A DNA stretch of 33,120 nucleotides from Blastococcus sp. (GTDB lineage: Bacteria; Actinomycetota; Actinomycetes; Mycobacteriales; Geodermatophilaceae): positions 1 through 33,120 of the forward strand of contig JAODNN010000038.1 in assembly GCA_025465355.1 (NCBI GenBank), given 5' to 3'. Made by a program: the position numbers and the translations under genes. The notes under the pieces are model-generated. The model ran no database searches. It saw only the letters and a list, made by a program, of their open reading frames with translations, and was not told where the DNA came from. The stretch's first letter is position 1. Every line of letters starts with the position of its first letter. Positions 19,655 through 26,898 of this stretch are shown here, piece after piece.

Positions 19655-20548
19655 ATGACGATCACTGCGGAGAGGTCCGGCGAGTTCCGTCTCGGCGACC
19701 GCCTGGCCAATCGCCTCGGCTACGGCACGATGCGATTGACGGGGCCGGACGCGGCGGGGCGGCCGCCGCCGGACCGCAGGACCGCCATGGGCGTCCTGCG
19801 CCGGGCCGTGGAGCTGGGCATCGATCACATCGACACCGGCGACTACGAAGGTCCGGGCAGGATGACCGACCTGATCCGGAAGGCACTGCATCCCTATCCG
19901 CTCGAACTGACCATCGTCACGAGTGTCGGTGCGCGGTGGACGTCCGAGGGCCGTTGGGTGCCGGGGCTGTCGGCCGAGGAGCTGCGCCGCACGGTTCAGG
20001 ACAATCTCGACCACCTTGCCGTCGACGTGCTGGACGTGGTGAACCTGCGCCTGCCCGGGTTCGGCGAACCGGTCGAGCGGTCGCTGGCCGAGCCGATGGA
20101 GACCCTCGCCGAGCTGCAGCAGCAGGGGCTCATCCGGCATCTGGGGGTGAGCAACGTGACGACCCAGGAGTTCGCCGAGGCACATGCGATCGCCCCGGTG
20201 GTGTGCGTGCAGAACCACTACAACCTGGCGCACCGGCACGACGACCCGCTGGTCGACGTGCTGGCCCGCGCGGGCATCGCCTTCGTGGCGTGCTCCCCGC
20301 TCGGCGGGTTCCCCCCGATCGAGGCGCCGGCTCTGAAGCGGGTCGCCGTGGTATTGGAGACGACGGAGCCGGAGGTGGCTCTGACCTGGCTGCTGGCCCG
20401 CTCGCCCAACATCCTGCCCATCGCCAGCACGAGGTCGATCGCCCACCTGGAGCAGAACCTGGAGGCGGGGGCGCGGGTGCTCGGACCGGTCGAGCTCGAG
20501 GAGCTCGACAACATCGGCGGCGTCGTCGAGCCCGAGGAAGGCGTCTGA
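19655..20548 (+). CDS. Aldo/keto reductase homologue lacking catalytic residues
   Basis: A 297-residue TIM-barrel protein of the YdbC-like aldo/keto reductase group: RLANRLGYGTMRLTGP, LRRAVELGIDHIDTGDYEGP, DVLDVVNLRLPG, LIRHLGVSNVTTQEF, CVQNHYNLAHR, CSPLGGF, ALTWLLARSPNILPIASTRS and LEQNLEAG (cofactor site) are all present. Of the catalytic tetrad, Asp60 remains. The position of the catalytic Tyr (DFYGP in relatives) is Glu65 in DYEGP, and the catalytic Lys (TKVG in relatives) is Ser90 in TSVG. It may be a pseudoenzyme or a binding protein. TAGGAG lies eight bases before ATG 19655. A long frame open from 17927 is continuous with it, but its first part is shadow. Confidence 0.85.
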   Translation: MTITAERSGEFRLGDRLANRLGYGTMRLTGPDAAGRPPPDRRTAMGVLRRAVELGIDHIDTGDYEGPGRMTDLIRKALHPYPLELTIVTSVGARWTSEGRWVPGLSAEELRRTVQDNLDHLAVDVLDVVNLRLPGFGEPVERSLAEPMETLAELQQQGLIRHLGVSNVTTQEFAEAHAIAPVVCVQNHYNLAHRHDDPLVDVLARAGIAFVACSPLGGFPPIEAPALKRVAVVLETTEPEVALTWLLARSPNILPIASTRSIAHLEQNLEAGARVLGPVELEELDNIGGVVEPEEGV

Positions 20549-20555
20549 TCCTGTT

Positions 20556-20579
20556 GTCCTGACGTGCTCGGTCAGGGAC
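20556..20579. terminator. Hairpin between convergent genes
   Basis: CCTGAC (20558-20563) and GTCAGG (20571-20576) with a seven-base loop; pairing extends outward with one bulged base. It lies at the end of the aldo/keto reductase homologue and just inside the end of the opposing small gene, so it may serve both. Confidence 0.45.
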
Positions 20580-20868
20580 GAGGGTTCGTCCGCGTCCAGC
20601 CGCGCTCGTCCCGTCGGGCGCCTTGGGCCGCCCGACAGCGGCGGCACACGGCATGGACGGCCTCCGCGTGCCGCCCCGACTCCGGCTGGACGTCCGCCCA
20701 CCCGACATGCGGGAAGCGGGCCAGCCGGGACTTGCTCAGCGACAGCCCGCAGACCGTCTCGTTGCGCCCGCGCTCCCACGCATGCACCTCGCCGGCGGGG
20801 TACCGGATTCCGTCGTCGGGATCGACCCACTGGCCCGCCGCCGCGACCGCTGCGTTGTGTACTGCCAT
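20572..20868 (-). CDS. Small uncharacterised Cys-containing protein
   Basis: A 98-residue protein without a named family. It reads HNAAVAAAGQWVDPDDGIRYPAGEVHAW, then NETVCGLSLSKSRLARFPHVGWADVQPES and AVCRRCRAA, ending RGWTRTNPRP. The first Cys, an HVGW segment and a CRRC pair could bind a metal, but spacing to a known zinc fold was not established. The SKSRLARFPHVGW stretch resembles a small conserved hypothetical of high-GC actinobacteria as I recall it. ATG 20868 is the only good start, without a strong ribosome binding site. It is convergent with the preceding gene. Confidence 0.55.
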   Translation of the reverse strand: MAVHNAAVAAAGQWVDPDDGIRYPAGEVHAWERGRNETVCGLSLSKSRLARFPHVGWADVQPESGRHAEAVHAVCRRCRAAQGARRDERGWTRTNPRP

Positions 20869-20958
20869 GAGTGGGCCGATACCCAGGCGCCGGCAGGCGA
20901 CCCCCGTCGAAAGCGGTGCCCCGCTCCTTGGTGACCTGAGCGGCCAGGCAGGCCGGGG

Positions 20959-21369
20959 TCAGCCTGCCGTGGGCACCAGTTCGGCGACCAGCCCGCGGAC
21001 CCGGGCTTCGATCTCGTCGCGGATCGGCCGCACCGCCTCCATCCCCTTGCCGGCCGGGTCCTCGAGCGCCCAGTCCAGGTAGCGCTTGCCGGGAAAGATC
21101 GGGCAGGCGTCGCCGCAACCCATGGTGATCACGACGTCGGAGGCTTCGACGGCGTCCGTCGTGAGCACCTTCGGCTGGTGGTCGGAGATGTCGATGCCGA
21201 CTTCGGCCATGGCCTCCACGGCCGACGGGTTCACCTGCTCCGCAGGGATGGAGCCGGCGGAACGGACCTCGACGGCGTCGCCGGCCAGGTGGGTGAGCCA
21301 TCCGGCGGCCATCTGGGAACGTCCGGCGTTGTGCACGCAGACGAACAGCACGCTGGGCTTGTCGGACAC
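20959..21369 (-). CDS. arsC: Arsenate reductase, low-molecular-weight phosphatase type
   Basis: A 136-residue arsenate reductase that converts arsenate to arsenite using a thiol partner (thioredoxin or mycothiol). The phosphatase-type loop is CVHNAGRSQMAAGW near the N-terminus, followed by VRSAGSIPAEQVNPSAVEAMAEVGIDIS and TTDAVEASDVVITMGCGDACPIFPGKRYLDWALEDPAG, which supplies the further Cys residues and the catalytic Asp. GTG 21369 is the start: AAAGG lies seven bases upstream and the conserved region begins immediately. The frame is open to 21480, but that extension is Arg-rich and non-conserved. No arsenite exporter or ArsR gene is next to it in this window. Confidence 0.9.
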   Translation of the reverse strand: MSDKPSVLFVCVHNAGRSQMAAGWLTHLAGDAVEVRSAGSIPAEQVNPSAVEAMAEVGIDISDHQPKVLTTDAVEASDVVITMGCGDACPIFPGKRYLDWALEDPAGKGMEAVRPIRDEIEARVRGLVAELVPTAG

Positions 21370-21458
21370 GGGATGCCTTTCGATTGGCCTGCTCACGGTA
21401 GTCAGGAGGGGGCCGGTGCGATCCTCCTCGGACCGCCGTCGTCTCGCTCCCCACCCGG

Positions 21459-21896
21459 CTAGCGAGTCCCCTCCTTGCACAGCGCGGTCAGCGCGACCGC
21501 GATAACGGTCAGTTCGCCTGCGACCGACATCACCCCGAGCGGTTCGAGCCAGTTGCCGACGTCGTCGGCCAGCATCGGGAAAGCGACCATCCGAGTGGCG
21601 GCGTACCCGACGACGGCGAGCCCGCAGGTGAGCATGGCCAGCGCGTAAAGGCCGGCGGAGTCGCGGATCAGTGCGGCGAGGCCGATCGCCAGGCAGCCGA
21701 CGGTGAGCACGACGAAGAGCACGCCCATGTACGGGGCCTCGTCCAAGTGGGGGGCGATCACCGGGACGTGTGCCCCGGCGACGAGGACGGCGGCCGCGGC
21801 CAGGACCGGCCGCAGCGGGCTATGCAGCGGGCGGAGCGCGAAGGAGCGGAAGCCGGCCGGCTCCGCCTGGATGGTCACGGGTCGGGTGGCGGTCAT
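21459..21896 (-). CDS. Four-helix membrane protein linked to sortase
   Basis: A 145-residue integral membrane protein with four hydrophobic segments: VLAAAAVLVAGAHVPVIAP, MGVLFVVLTVGCLAIGLAALI, LYALAMLTCGLAVVGYAA and VMSVAGELTVIAVALTAL. I recognise no named family. The ATG at 21896 overlaps the sortase stop codon by four bases (ATGA), so it is translated after the sortase, in the same operon. A role in the same envelope pathway is inferred from this coupling only. Confidence 0.7.
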   Translation of the reverse strand: MTATRPVTIQAEPAGFRSFALRPLHSPLRPVLAAAAVLVAGAHVPVIAPHLDEAPYMGVLFVVLTVGCLAIGLAALIRDSAGLYALAMLTCGLAVVGYAATRMVAFPMLADDVGNWLEPLGVMSVAGELTVIAVALTALCKEGTR

Positions 21897-22597
21897 GGGG
21901 AGGCTCCCGTCAGAACGGCGTAGACGACGGTGTTGTGGAGGTAGTTGCGGGTGGTGGAGTCGAATGGGCCGCCGCAGGTGATCAGCCGGAGCTCGGCGTC
22001 GTCGGTGTTGCCGTAAACGGCGAGGGTGGGGAAGTGGTCCTTGGGGACGCTGGTCACCCGGGTCACGCGGAAGGCCGCCAGGGTGTGGTCGGCGCGGGAG
22101 ACGGTCACGGTGTCCCCCGGGCGCAACGCGCCCAGATCGAAGAACACGCCCGGGCCGAACTCGGCCGAGTCGACGTGGCCGAGGAGCACCGCCGGGCCCC
22201 GCGCGCCGGGCGTCGGGGAGTAGCGGTACCAGCCGGCCGTGGAGTCCCGGACCAGCGGCGGAACCTGGATGGTGCCGTCGGGGTTCTGGCCGAGCTGGAG
22301 CAGGTCGGAGGAGACGCCGATGGCAGGGATGTCCACGTGGGTGGGTTCGGCCGGGGGCAGCGGGGGAACCGCGCCCGGCGCCGGCTTCTCCCCGGGCGCC
22401 GGGCTCGGCGTTTCCGCAGCCTCCGGCGCGGCCGTCACCGACGCCCACCCGCCGCTGGCGGTAGCGGCCGGCTGCGGGGCGTGGACCTGGGAGGCCAGCC
22501 CTCCAGCGATGGCCGCTGCGCCGCCGAGCACGAGCAGCGCGGCGGTGAGGACGGCAAGCCGCCGCACACGCCGGCCGTGCCGCTCGTGCTCGATCAT
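21893..22597 (-). CDS. Class F sortase
   Basis: A 234-residue membrane-anchored cysteine transpeptidase that attaches proteins to the cell wall. Residues 13-32 form the N-terminal membrane anchor, followed by a Pro/Ala/Glu-rich linker to about residue 85. The catalytic domain starts HVDIPAIGVSSDLLQLG, with His141 in LLGHVDSAE, Cys208 in LRLITCGGPF and Arg217 in DSTTRNYLH. The VFFDLGALRPGD stretch is typical of actinobacterial class F enzymes. It lies directly downstream of the CHRD-like secreted protein, its most likely substrate or partner, and overlaps the next membrane protein gene. Confidence 0.9.
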   Translation of the reverse strand: MIEHERHGRRVRRLAVLTAALLVLGGAAAIAGGLASQVHAPQPAATASGGWASVTAAPEAAETPSPAPGEKPAPGAVPPLPPAEPTHVDIPAIGVSSDLLQLGQNPDGTIQVPPLVRDSTAGWYRYSPTPGARGPAVLLGHVDSAEFGPGVFFDLGALRPGDTVTVSRADHTLAAFRVTRVTSVPKDHFPTLAVYGNTDDAELRLITCGGPFDSTTRNYLHNTVVYAVLTGASP

Positions 22598-22613
22598 CGC
22601 GATCAGCTCTCGG

Positions 22614-23387
22614 TCAGCGCTCGCCGCTGGTGCGCCGGCGCATCAACGCGACGCCGGCCATCGCGCCCGCGGCCACCAGCGCGGCCCCGCCGGCGATCAG
22701 CCCCTCGTGCTGCAGCCCGGCGGTGCTCCCGCCGCCGGTGGCTGCGGCGCCGTTGGGCATGGAGGACATCTGCGAGGCGGTGATGGTGCCGCAGAGCGCG
22801 GGGGAGGTCGCGGCCAGGGGCAGGGACGGCACCAGGTCGCTGGGCTCGCTCTGCGCGGCCTGCGGCAGCTTCGACGGGTCCAGACCGTGGACGACGACGA
22901 CGGCCGTGCCGGTCTTGACCGAGTCGAGGGTCTTGGTGTCCAGCTGGAAGCTGCGCTGGTAGTCGAACGAGGCACCCGAAGGGGCCACGGTCAGCGTCGT
23001 TGCGGCCGCCGGGCTGGTGTCCCCTGACGTCGAGAGGGTCGCGCCGATGGCGCCGTAGGCAGGGGCGCCCTCGGTGGTGCTGATGACGCCGTCCTTGCTG
23101 GTGTCGGCGGACATGTCCGGGCACTGGCCCTTGGCGCCGATGTGAATGTGCTGCACGTGCGGATAGGGCTTGCCGTTGAAGCTGGCAGCCAGCCCGGACA
23201 CGTGCTCGGTGACGGTCGCGGTGGAGCCGTCGACGGTGAGCATGAAGCTGCCCGAGGCGCCGGAGCCGTTGATCGGGTTCAGCTGGGCCTGATAGGAGGT
23301 GCCGGCGGCGGCGGCGACGCCGGGCACGGCCAGCAGGCCAATGCCCATGGCGACCGACGATGCTGCCAGCAGGGATGCCTTCTTCAC
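22614..23387 (-). CDS. Secreted CHRD-like protein with C-terminal membrane anchor
   Basis: A 257-residue exported protein. A signal peptide KKASLLAASSVAMGIGLLAVPGVAAAA starts it; then comes a domain resembling CHRD: YQAQLNPINGSGASGSFMLTV, TATVTEHVSGLAASF, HVQHIHIGAKGQCPD. A second part has FDYQRSFQLDTKTLDSVKTGTAVVVVHGLD. The C-terminus is a Gly/Ala/Ser linker, a hydrophobic helix GLIAGGAALVAAGAMAGVALM and the basic tail RRRTSGER, the layout of a sortase substrate, but no LPXTG- or LAXTG-like motif is seen. GTG 23387 is the start: GGAGGC lies six bases upstream and the signal peptide begins there. Expression is probably under the adjacent SigK. Confidence 0.8.
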   Translation of the reverse strand: MKKASLLAASSVAMGIGLLAVPGVAAAAGTSYQAQLNPINGSGASGSFMLTVDGSTATVTEHVSGLAASFNGKPYPHVQHIHIGAKGQCPDMSADTSKDGVISTTEGAPAYGAIGATLSTSGDTSPAAATTLTVAPSGASFDYQRSFQLDTKTLDSVKTGTAVVVVHGLDPSKLPQAAQSEPSDLVPSLPLAATSPALCGTITASQMSSMPNGAAATGGGSTAGLQHEGLIAGGAALVAAGAMAGVALMRRRTSGER

Positions 23388-23554
23388 TGGTGCCTCCGGG
23401 GGTTCGCACCGGGGCGGTCCCGGTCGCTGGTGTTGCTGCCTGTGGTTCGGAGGCAAGGGACGTGTGGCTTGCTCGTGCGAAGAATTCCTGGAAGGCGGCC
23501 GATGCCCCCGACGAGGACTCCGCGGGAGGGAGCCGGGCGCCGAAGGCGCAGGGA

Positions 23555-24274
23555 TCAGCTGCCGACCGGGATGGTCACCAGCGGCGCGGTGGTCGGCTGG
23601 GGTGAGCCTCCCGCGGGTTCCACGGTGACGCCGACCGAGTCACCCGGCCCGACCGCCGGCACGAGGACCTGGGCGCTTTTCCCGCGCCCGAGCAGGCCGG
23701 CCGACCTCGCGTGGCCTGGAGACATGACCCACAGCTGATAGGTGCGAGCCGACGCGACCGAGGGCAGGTCGCTGGCGAGGAAGACCGCCTGCCCGTGCGA
23801 CTCGACGACGGTGCCGCGACCACCCGAGGCGAGGTCGGCTGTCGTCACCGCGCGGCCCGGGTCGTTGAGCACCGAGGTGATCTCGGCGACCAGTTGCCGC
23901 TGCTCATCCAGCTGGTGCTGGCGCTGCACCAGCAGCACGCCCAGGCTGACGACGGCGATCAGCAGCGCGGCGGCGGCGATCTGCAGCGGCGTTCCGGCCC
24001 ACCACCAGCGACTGCGCCCGCGGGAGTCACCGGGGCCGAGGACGGGCGGCAGCTGGCGGGTGCGGCGCACGTCGGCGAGGACGCGCGCGCGCAGCGCGGG
24101 CGGCGGCGGTTCTGCCGCGGCGTCGGCCATTCTGGTCAACGCCGCGCGCAGCTCGATGACCTCCTGGGCGCAGGCGGGGCAGTCGGCGAGGTGCTGCTCG
24201 ACCTCTTCGCGCTCGGCGGGGGGGAGCGCGTCGGCGGCGTAGGCGCCGGTCGAGGTGTGGATGTCCGGGCTCAC
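23555..24274 (-). CDS. rskA: Anti-sigma factor, RskA type
   Basis: A 239-residue membrane anti-sigma factor. The N-terminal cytoplasmic zinc anti-sigma domain has HTSTGAYAADALPPAEREEVEQHLADCPACAQEV with the HxxxCxxC motif. One membrane helix, LQIAAAALLIAVVSLGVLLVQ, sits near residue 100, and the extracytoplasmic RskA C-domain follows, with GQAVFLASDLPSV, ARTYQLWVMSPG, GRGKSAQVLVPAVGPGDSVGVTVEPAGGS. It holds SigK inactive until proteolysis, as known for the family. GTG 24274 overlaps the sigK stop (GTGA), so stoichiometric translation is expected. Confidence 0.92.
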   Translation of the reverse strand: MSPDIHTSTGAYAADALPPAEREEVEQHLADCPACAQEVIELRAALTRMADAAAEPPPPALRARVLADVRRTRQLPPVLGPGDSRGRSRWWWAGTPLQIAAAALLIAVVSLGVLLVQRQHQLDEQRQLVAEITSVLNDPGRAVTTADLASGGRGTVVESHGQAVFLASDLPSVASARTYQLWVMSPGHARSAGLLGRGKSAQVLVPAVGPGDSVGVTVEPAGGSPQPTTAPLVTIPVGS

Positions 24275-24882
24275 CGGGTCACCCCCAGGCAGTCACGCAG
24301 CCGGATCAAACCGTCGCGCATCCTCGTCTTCACCGTGCCCAACGGGGCACCGAGCAACGTGGCGACCTCCGGATAGGTGTATCCGCCGTAAAAGGCCAGT
24401 GTGACCGACTCGCGCTGCAGCTCGGTCAGCGTGCCCAGGCAGTGGTGCACCTGCTGTTGCTCCAGCCGCAGCTCGACCTCCTCGGCGACCTCGTCGAAGA
24501 CCCGCACCTGCTCGCGCGCGGCGACGGTGTCCTCCCGGTCGTGCGTGGCCTGTGCGGAGCGGACCCGGTCCACCGCGCGCCGGTGCGCCATCGTCAGGAT
24601 CCAGGTGCGGGCGCTGCCCTTGCGCGCATCGAAACGGGTGGCCGTGCGCCACACCTCAACGAACACCTCCTGGGTGACCTCCTCGGCCTGGGCGGGGTCG
24701 CGCAGCACCCGTCGGATCAGGCCGAACACCGCGCCGGACACATCGTCGTACAGCCGCTCGAAGGCCGACTCATCACCGTGCGCCACCCGCCGTACCACGG
24801 CCTCGAGGGTGTTGTCCGGCTCGGACGCGATGACGGCGTCGTGTCGGCTGCGGCGCCGTAGCGGGCGCACGTCAGCGGCCAC
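24271..24882 (-). CDS. sigK: ECF sigma factor, SigK type
   Basis: A 203-residue RNA polymerase sigma factor. Region 2 runs from HGDESAFERLYDDVSGAVFGLIRRVLRDPAQAEEVTQEVFVEVW and RFDARKGSARTWILTMAHRRAVDRVRS; region 4 from LTELQRESVTLAFYGGYTYPEVATLLGAPLGTVKTRMRDGLIRLRD. The GGYTYPEVA and adjacent RskA gene fit SigK. GTG 24882 follows GGAGG by five bases. In mycobacteria SigK/RskA control the MPT70/MPT83 secreted antigens; here the downstream genes are instead a CHRD-like protein and a sortase. I searched by eye for the mycobacterial SigK promoter before these genes and found no convincing copy. Confidence 0.92.
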   Translation of the reverse strand: MAADVRPLRRRSRHDAVIASEPDNTLEAVVRRVAHGDESAFERLYDDVSGAVFGLIRRVLRDPAQAEEVTQEVFVEVWRTATRFDARKGSARTWILTMAHRRAVDRVRSAQATHDREDTVAAREQVRVFDEVAEEVELRLEQQQVHHCLGTLTELQRESVTLAFYGGYTYPEVATLLGAPLGTVKTRMRDGLIRLRDCLGVTR

Positions 24883-24959
24883 GGTCGCCTCCCCCCGTCG
24901 TCCGGCGGCTCATCATCACCTGGTGACCGCGCGGCGGCCAGGGCACCCGCGCGTTCGGG

Positions 24960-25514
24960 TCACTCATCGCCGGTCCAGCAGCCGAGCACGTCGGAGGCGA
25001 CCTCGACGGCCAGGTCGCTGCGCCGCTGGTCGGTCGCGCCGAACCTGTCCGGGAGACCGGTCGTGTCGACGGTCAGGATCTGGTTGTCCTTCAGGACGAC
25101 GGCCAGGCCGCGGCTGCTGCCGTATGCCTGCTGGCCGAGACCGGCCAGGGATTGCGCCGCCCCGTCCTGCGACCGCGTCACCGCCAGATGCGCGCGGGCC
25201 GCACCGGCGTCCGGGAAGACCCGGTCGGAGAGGCTCATCTCACCCATCGGCAGCGAGTAGCGGCAGGTATAGACGTCATCGACCCAGCTGTCGTGGGTCG
25301 CCGGCGGGGTCTCGAGCCGCAGCGCCTGCTGGACCTTGCCCTTGATGTCCTCGCTGCAGATCATCTTCGCCGTCGCCGGGACCTGCGGAGCCACCGCTTC
25401 CCCGCCGTGCGCCTGTGCGGTCGTCGTCGGTACCGACGTGGCCGTGCTCGAGGCCGCGCAGGCGGCCAGGGCCAGCAACGGGGCGACAAGCAGGGCACGG
25501 GTGGCGCGTGGCAT
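24960..25514 (-). CDS. Putative lipoprotein
   Basis: A 184-residue exported lipoprotein. The N-terminus MPRATRALLVAPLLALAAC ends in a lipobox LAAC, followed by a Ser/Thr/Ala linker. The mature domain contains ICSEDIKGKVQQALRL, YTCRYSLPMGEMSLSDRVFPDAGAARAHL and a final SDVLGCWTGDE. The layout, with three Cys and a repeated alpha/beta pattern, resembles small actinobacterial substrate-binding-like lipoproteins such as DUF3558, but the match is weak. Its stop is 77 bases before the sigK start on the same strand, so it may be read through into sigK. The 216-base gap between it and the divergent DUF4383 gene shows no clear promoter. Confidence 0.7.
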   Translation of the reverse strand: MPRATRALLVAPLLALAACAASSTATSVPTTTAQAHGGEAVAPQVPATAKMICSEDIKGKVQQALRLETPPATHDSWVDDVYTCRYSLPMGEMSLSDRVFPDAGAARAHLAVTRSQDGAAQSLAGLGQQAYGSSRGLAVVLKDNQILTVDTTGLPDRFGATDQRRSDLAVEVASDVLGCWTGDE

Positions 25515-25730
25515 GGCGATCTCCAGAGGAGCCGGACGACATCACCTCCCCTTCGGAGCGCGACCCCGGCCGGATGGGTCATCCGCTGCGCCACTCGTCA
25601 GGCGGGATGCGGCCGTCCTCACAAGCCGGACCAATCCGCGCGGGGAAGCGCGCCGAATGACCGGCGGCCACACCCACGTCGTGGCCGTACCAGTGCACCA
25701 ACCATGCGTGCGAGGTCGGGAGGACTCTTC

Positions 25731-26168
25731 ATGGCAAGCACCACCCCCGCCGTCGGCCGGGGACTGAACAAGGTCGTCGCCTCTGTGTTCGGAGCGGTCT
25801 ACCTGCTGGTGGGGCTGCTCGGCTTCACCGTCAGCGGCGGGCACCCGGCCGCTGGCCACATGGGTGGCCTGCTGCTGGGCATCTTCATGGTCAACATCCT
25901 GCACAACGTGGTGCACCTGCTCATCGGGGCCGTCCTGCTGATAGCCGGCCTGCGCGGCAGTGAACGGACCGCGGCCACCGCCGACGCGGTCGTCGGCGGT
26001 GCCTATCTGCTGGTGTTCATCTACGGCCTGGTGGTCCCGCTCTCCTCGGCGGCCAACTTCGTCGCGCTCAACTCCGCGGACAACGTGCTGCACGTGCTCT
26101 CCGCGGTGCTGCTCGGCGTGGTCGGCCTGATCGGCCTCCGCGGGCGGCGCGCCGATCTGCCGGCCTGA
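25731..26168 (+). CDS. DUF4383 membrane protein
   Basis: A 145-residue membrane protein with four hydrophobic segments, including VVASVFGAVYLLVGLLGFTVSG, then IFMVNILHNVVHLLIGAVLLIAGLRG, AVVGGAYLLVFIYGLVVPL and NVLHVLSAVLLGVVGLIGLRG. The NxxHNxxHLxxGxxLL core and NxxDNxLHxxxA are the hallmark of DUF4383. Function unknown; such genes are common in actinobacteria. GGGAGGA lies seven bases before ATG 25731. It converges with the Asp23-operon end, with a hairpin terminator between. Confidence 0.88.
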   Translation: MASTTPAVGRGLNKVVASVFGAVYLLVGLLGFTVSGGHPAAGHMGGLLLGIFMVNILHNVVHLLIGAVLLIAGLRGSERTAATADAVVGGAYLLVFIYGLVVPLSSAANFVALNSADNVLHVLSAVLLGVVGLIGLRGRRADLPA

Positions 26169-26200
26169 GTGCCACGTCGGCCTTGACCTGCGGGCTCAGT

Positions 26201-26238
26201 CCCCTGTCAGGGCGGCGGACACCGCCGTCCGGCAGGGG
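26201..26238. terminator. Hairpin between convergent DUF4383 and amaP genes
   Basis: Outer arms CCCCTG/CAGGGG and inner arms CGGCGG/CCGCCG around a 3-base loop, with a small asymmetric internal loop. It is placed in the 154-base gap between two convergent genes, so it could stop transcription from both sides. The rest of the gap holds a short inverted repeat, GTCAC-G-GTGAC, at 26265-26275, of unknown role. Confidence 0.55.
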
Positions 26239-26322
26239 GCTTCCTCAGGCGACGCCGCGCGATGGTCACGGTGACTGATTGCTGAGGGGATGGCGTGGCC
26301 TGCGCCGTCCATTCGGGGGAGA

Positions 26323-26898
26323 TCAGCGCAGTCCGCGATCCCCGGCCCGTCCCTTGCGCTGGCGCAGCTCGATGTCGACGGGCAGCGTCGGGTCGTCGAC
26401 GGCCTGGCGGGCATGGGTCACGACCGTCCCCTCGAGCGCACTGCGGACGGCGGCGATGTCGGCGTAGTCGGCCAGGTTGACGGCGAGGGTGAGCTTCTTT
26501 CCGCGGCGTTCGCGCAGCGCGGCGGTGGCCCGGGTGACGCCGCGGAGGCTCTCGGCCTCCTGGGCTACGGCGTCGGTGAGGGCGCCGCTGTGCACGAGTG
26601 TGACTCCCTCCCGGCCGTCGACGGTGAGATCGAGGCGGCTGGCCCGGTCGGTTCGAAGCTGGTCGAGCAGCCACCGCAGCGCGAGCACCGCCACGACCAG
26701 GCACACCGCGGCCACCGCCCACCAGAACCAGTTCGTCGTCCGGGCGAAGTCGCGGACGCCGGCGGGGAGCACGCGACGGTCCGAGTGCCCGTGGAAGGCA
26801 CCGGCGCCGGCGGCGATGCCCAGCCCACCGGCTGCCAGGAGGAGCGCGCCGATGAGTCCCAGGAGGACCCGGTTGAGCACGTCCACGCGGGGGTTCAT
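26323..26898 (-). CDS. amaP: Alkaline-shock membrane anchor protein (AmaP-like)
   Basis: A 191-residue membrane protein, last gene of the Asp23 operon. Two hydrophobic segments, VLLGLIGALLLAAGGLGIAAGAGAF and WFWWAVAAVCLVVAVLALRWLL, are separated by about 25 residues, followed by a cytoplasmic domain with LDLTVDGREGVTLVHSGALTDAVAQEAESLRGVTRA and TLAVNLADYADIAAVRSALEG. This is the AmaP arrangement: in Staphylococcus aureus AmaP anchors Asp23 at the membrane. The ATG overlaps the stop of the upstream DUF6286 gene (ATGA). It ends with a basic tail. Confidence 0.82.
   Translation of the reverse strand: MNPRVDVLNRVLLGLIGALLLAAGGLGIAAGAGAFHGHSDRRVLPAGVRDFARTTNWFWWAVAAVCLVVAVLALRWLLDQLRTDRASRLDLTVDGREGVTLVHSGALTDAVAQEAESLRGVTRATAALRERRGKKLTLAVNLADYADIAAVRSALEGTVVTHARQAVDDPTLPVDIELRQRKGRAGDRGLR

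Noticed and set aside
21370-21480. Longer N-terminus for ArsC
   Set aside because: Arg-rich, non-conserved; AAAGG before GTG 21369 and the conserved start agree on the shorter form.
23388-23554. SigK-type promoter (CCATCC and CGAATA) before the CHRD gene
   Set aside because: Only a loose GCATCG and GGAATT pair at the wrong spacing was found.
26265-26275. GTCAC-G-GTGAC as a regulator operator
   Set aside because: It lies between two convergent gene ends rather than before a promoter, and is too short to stand alone.
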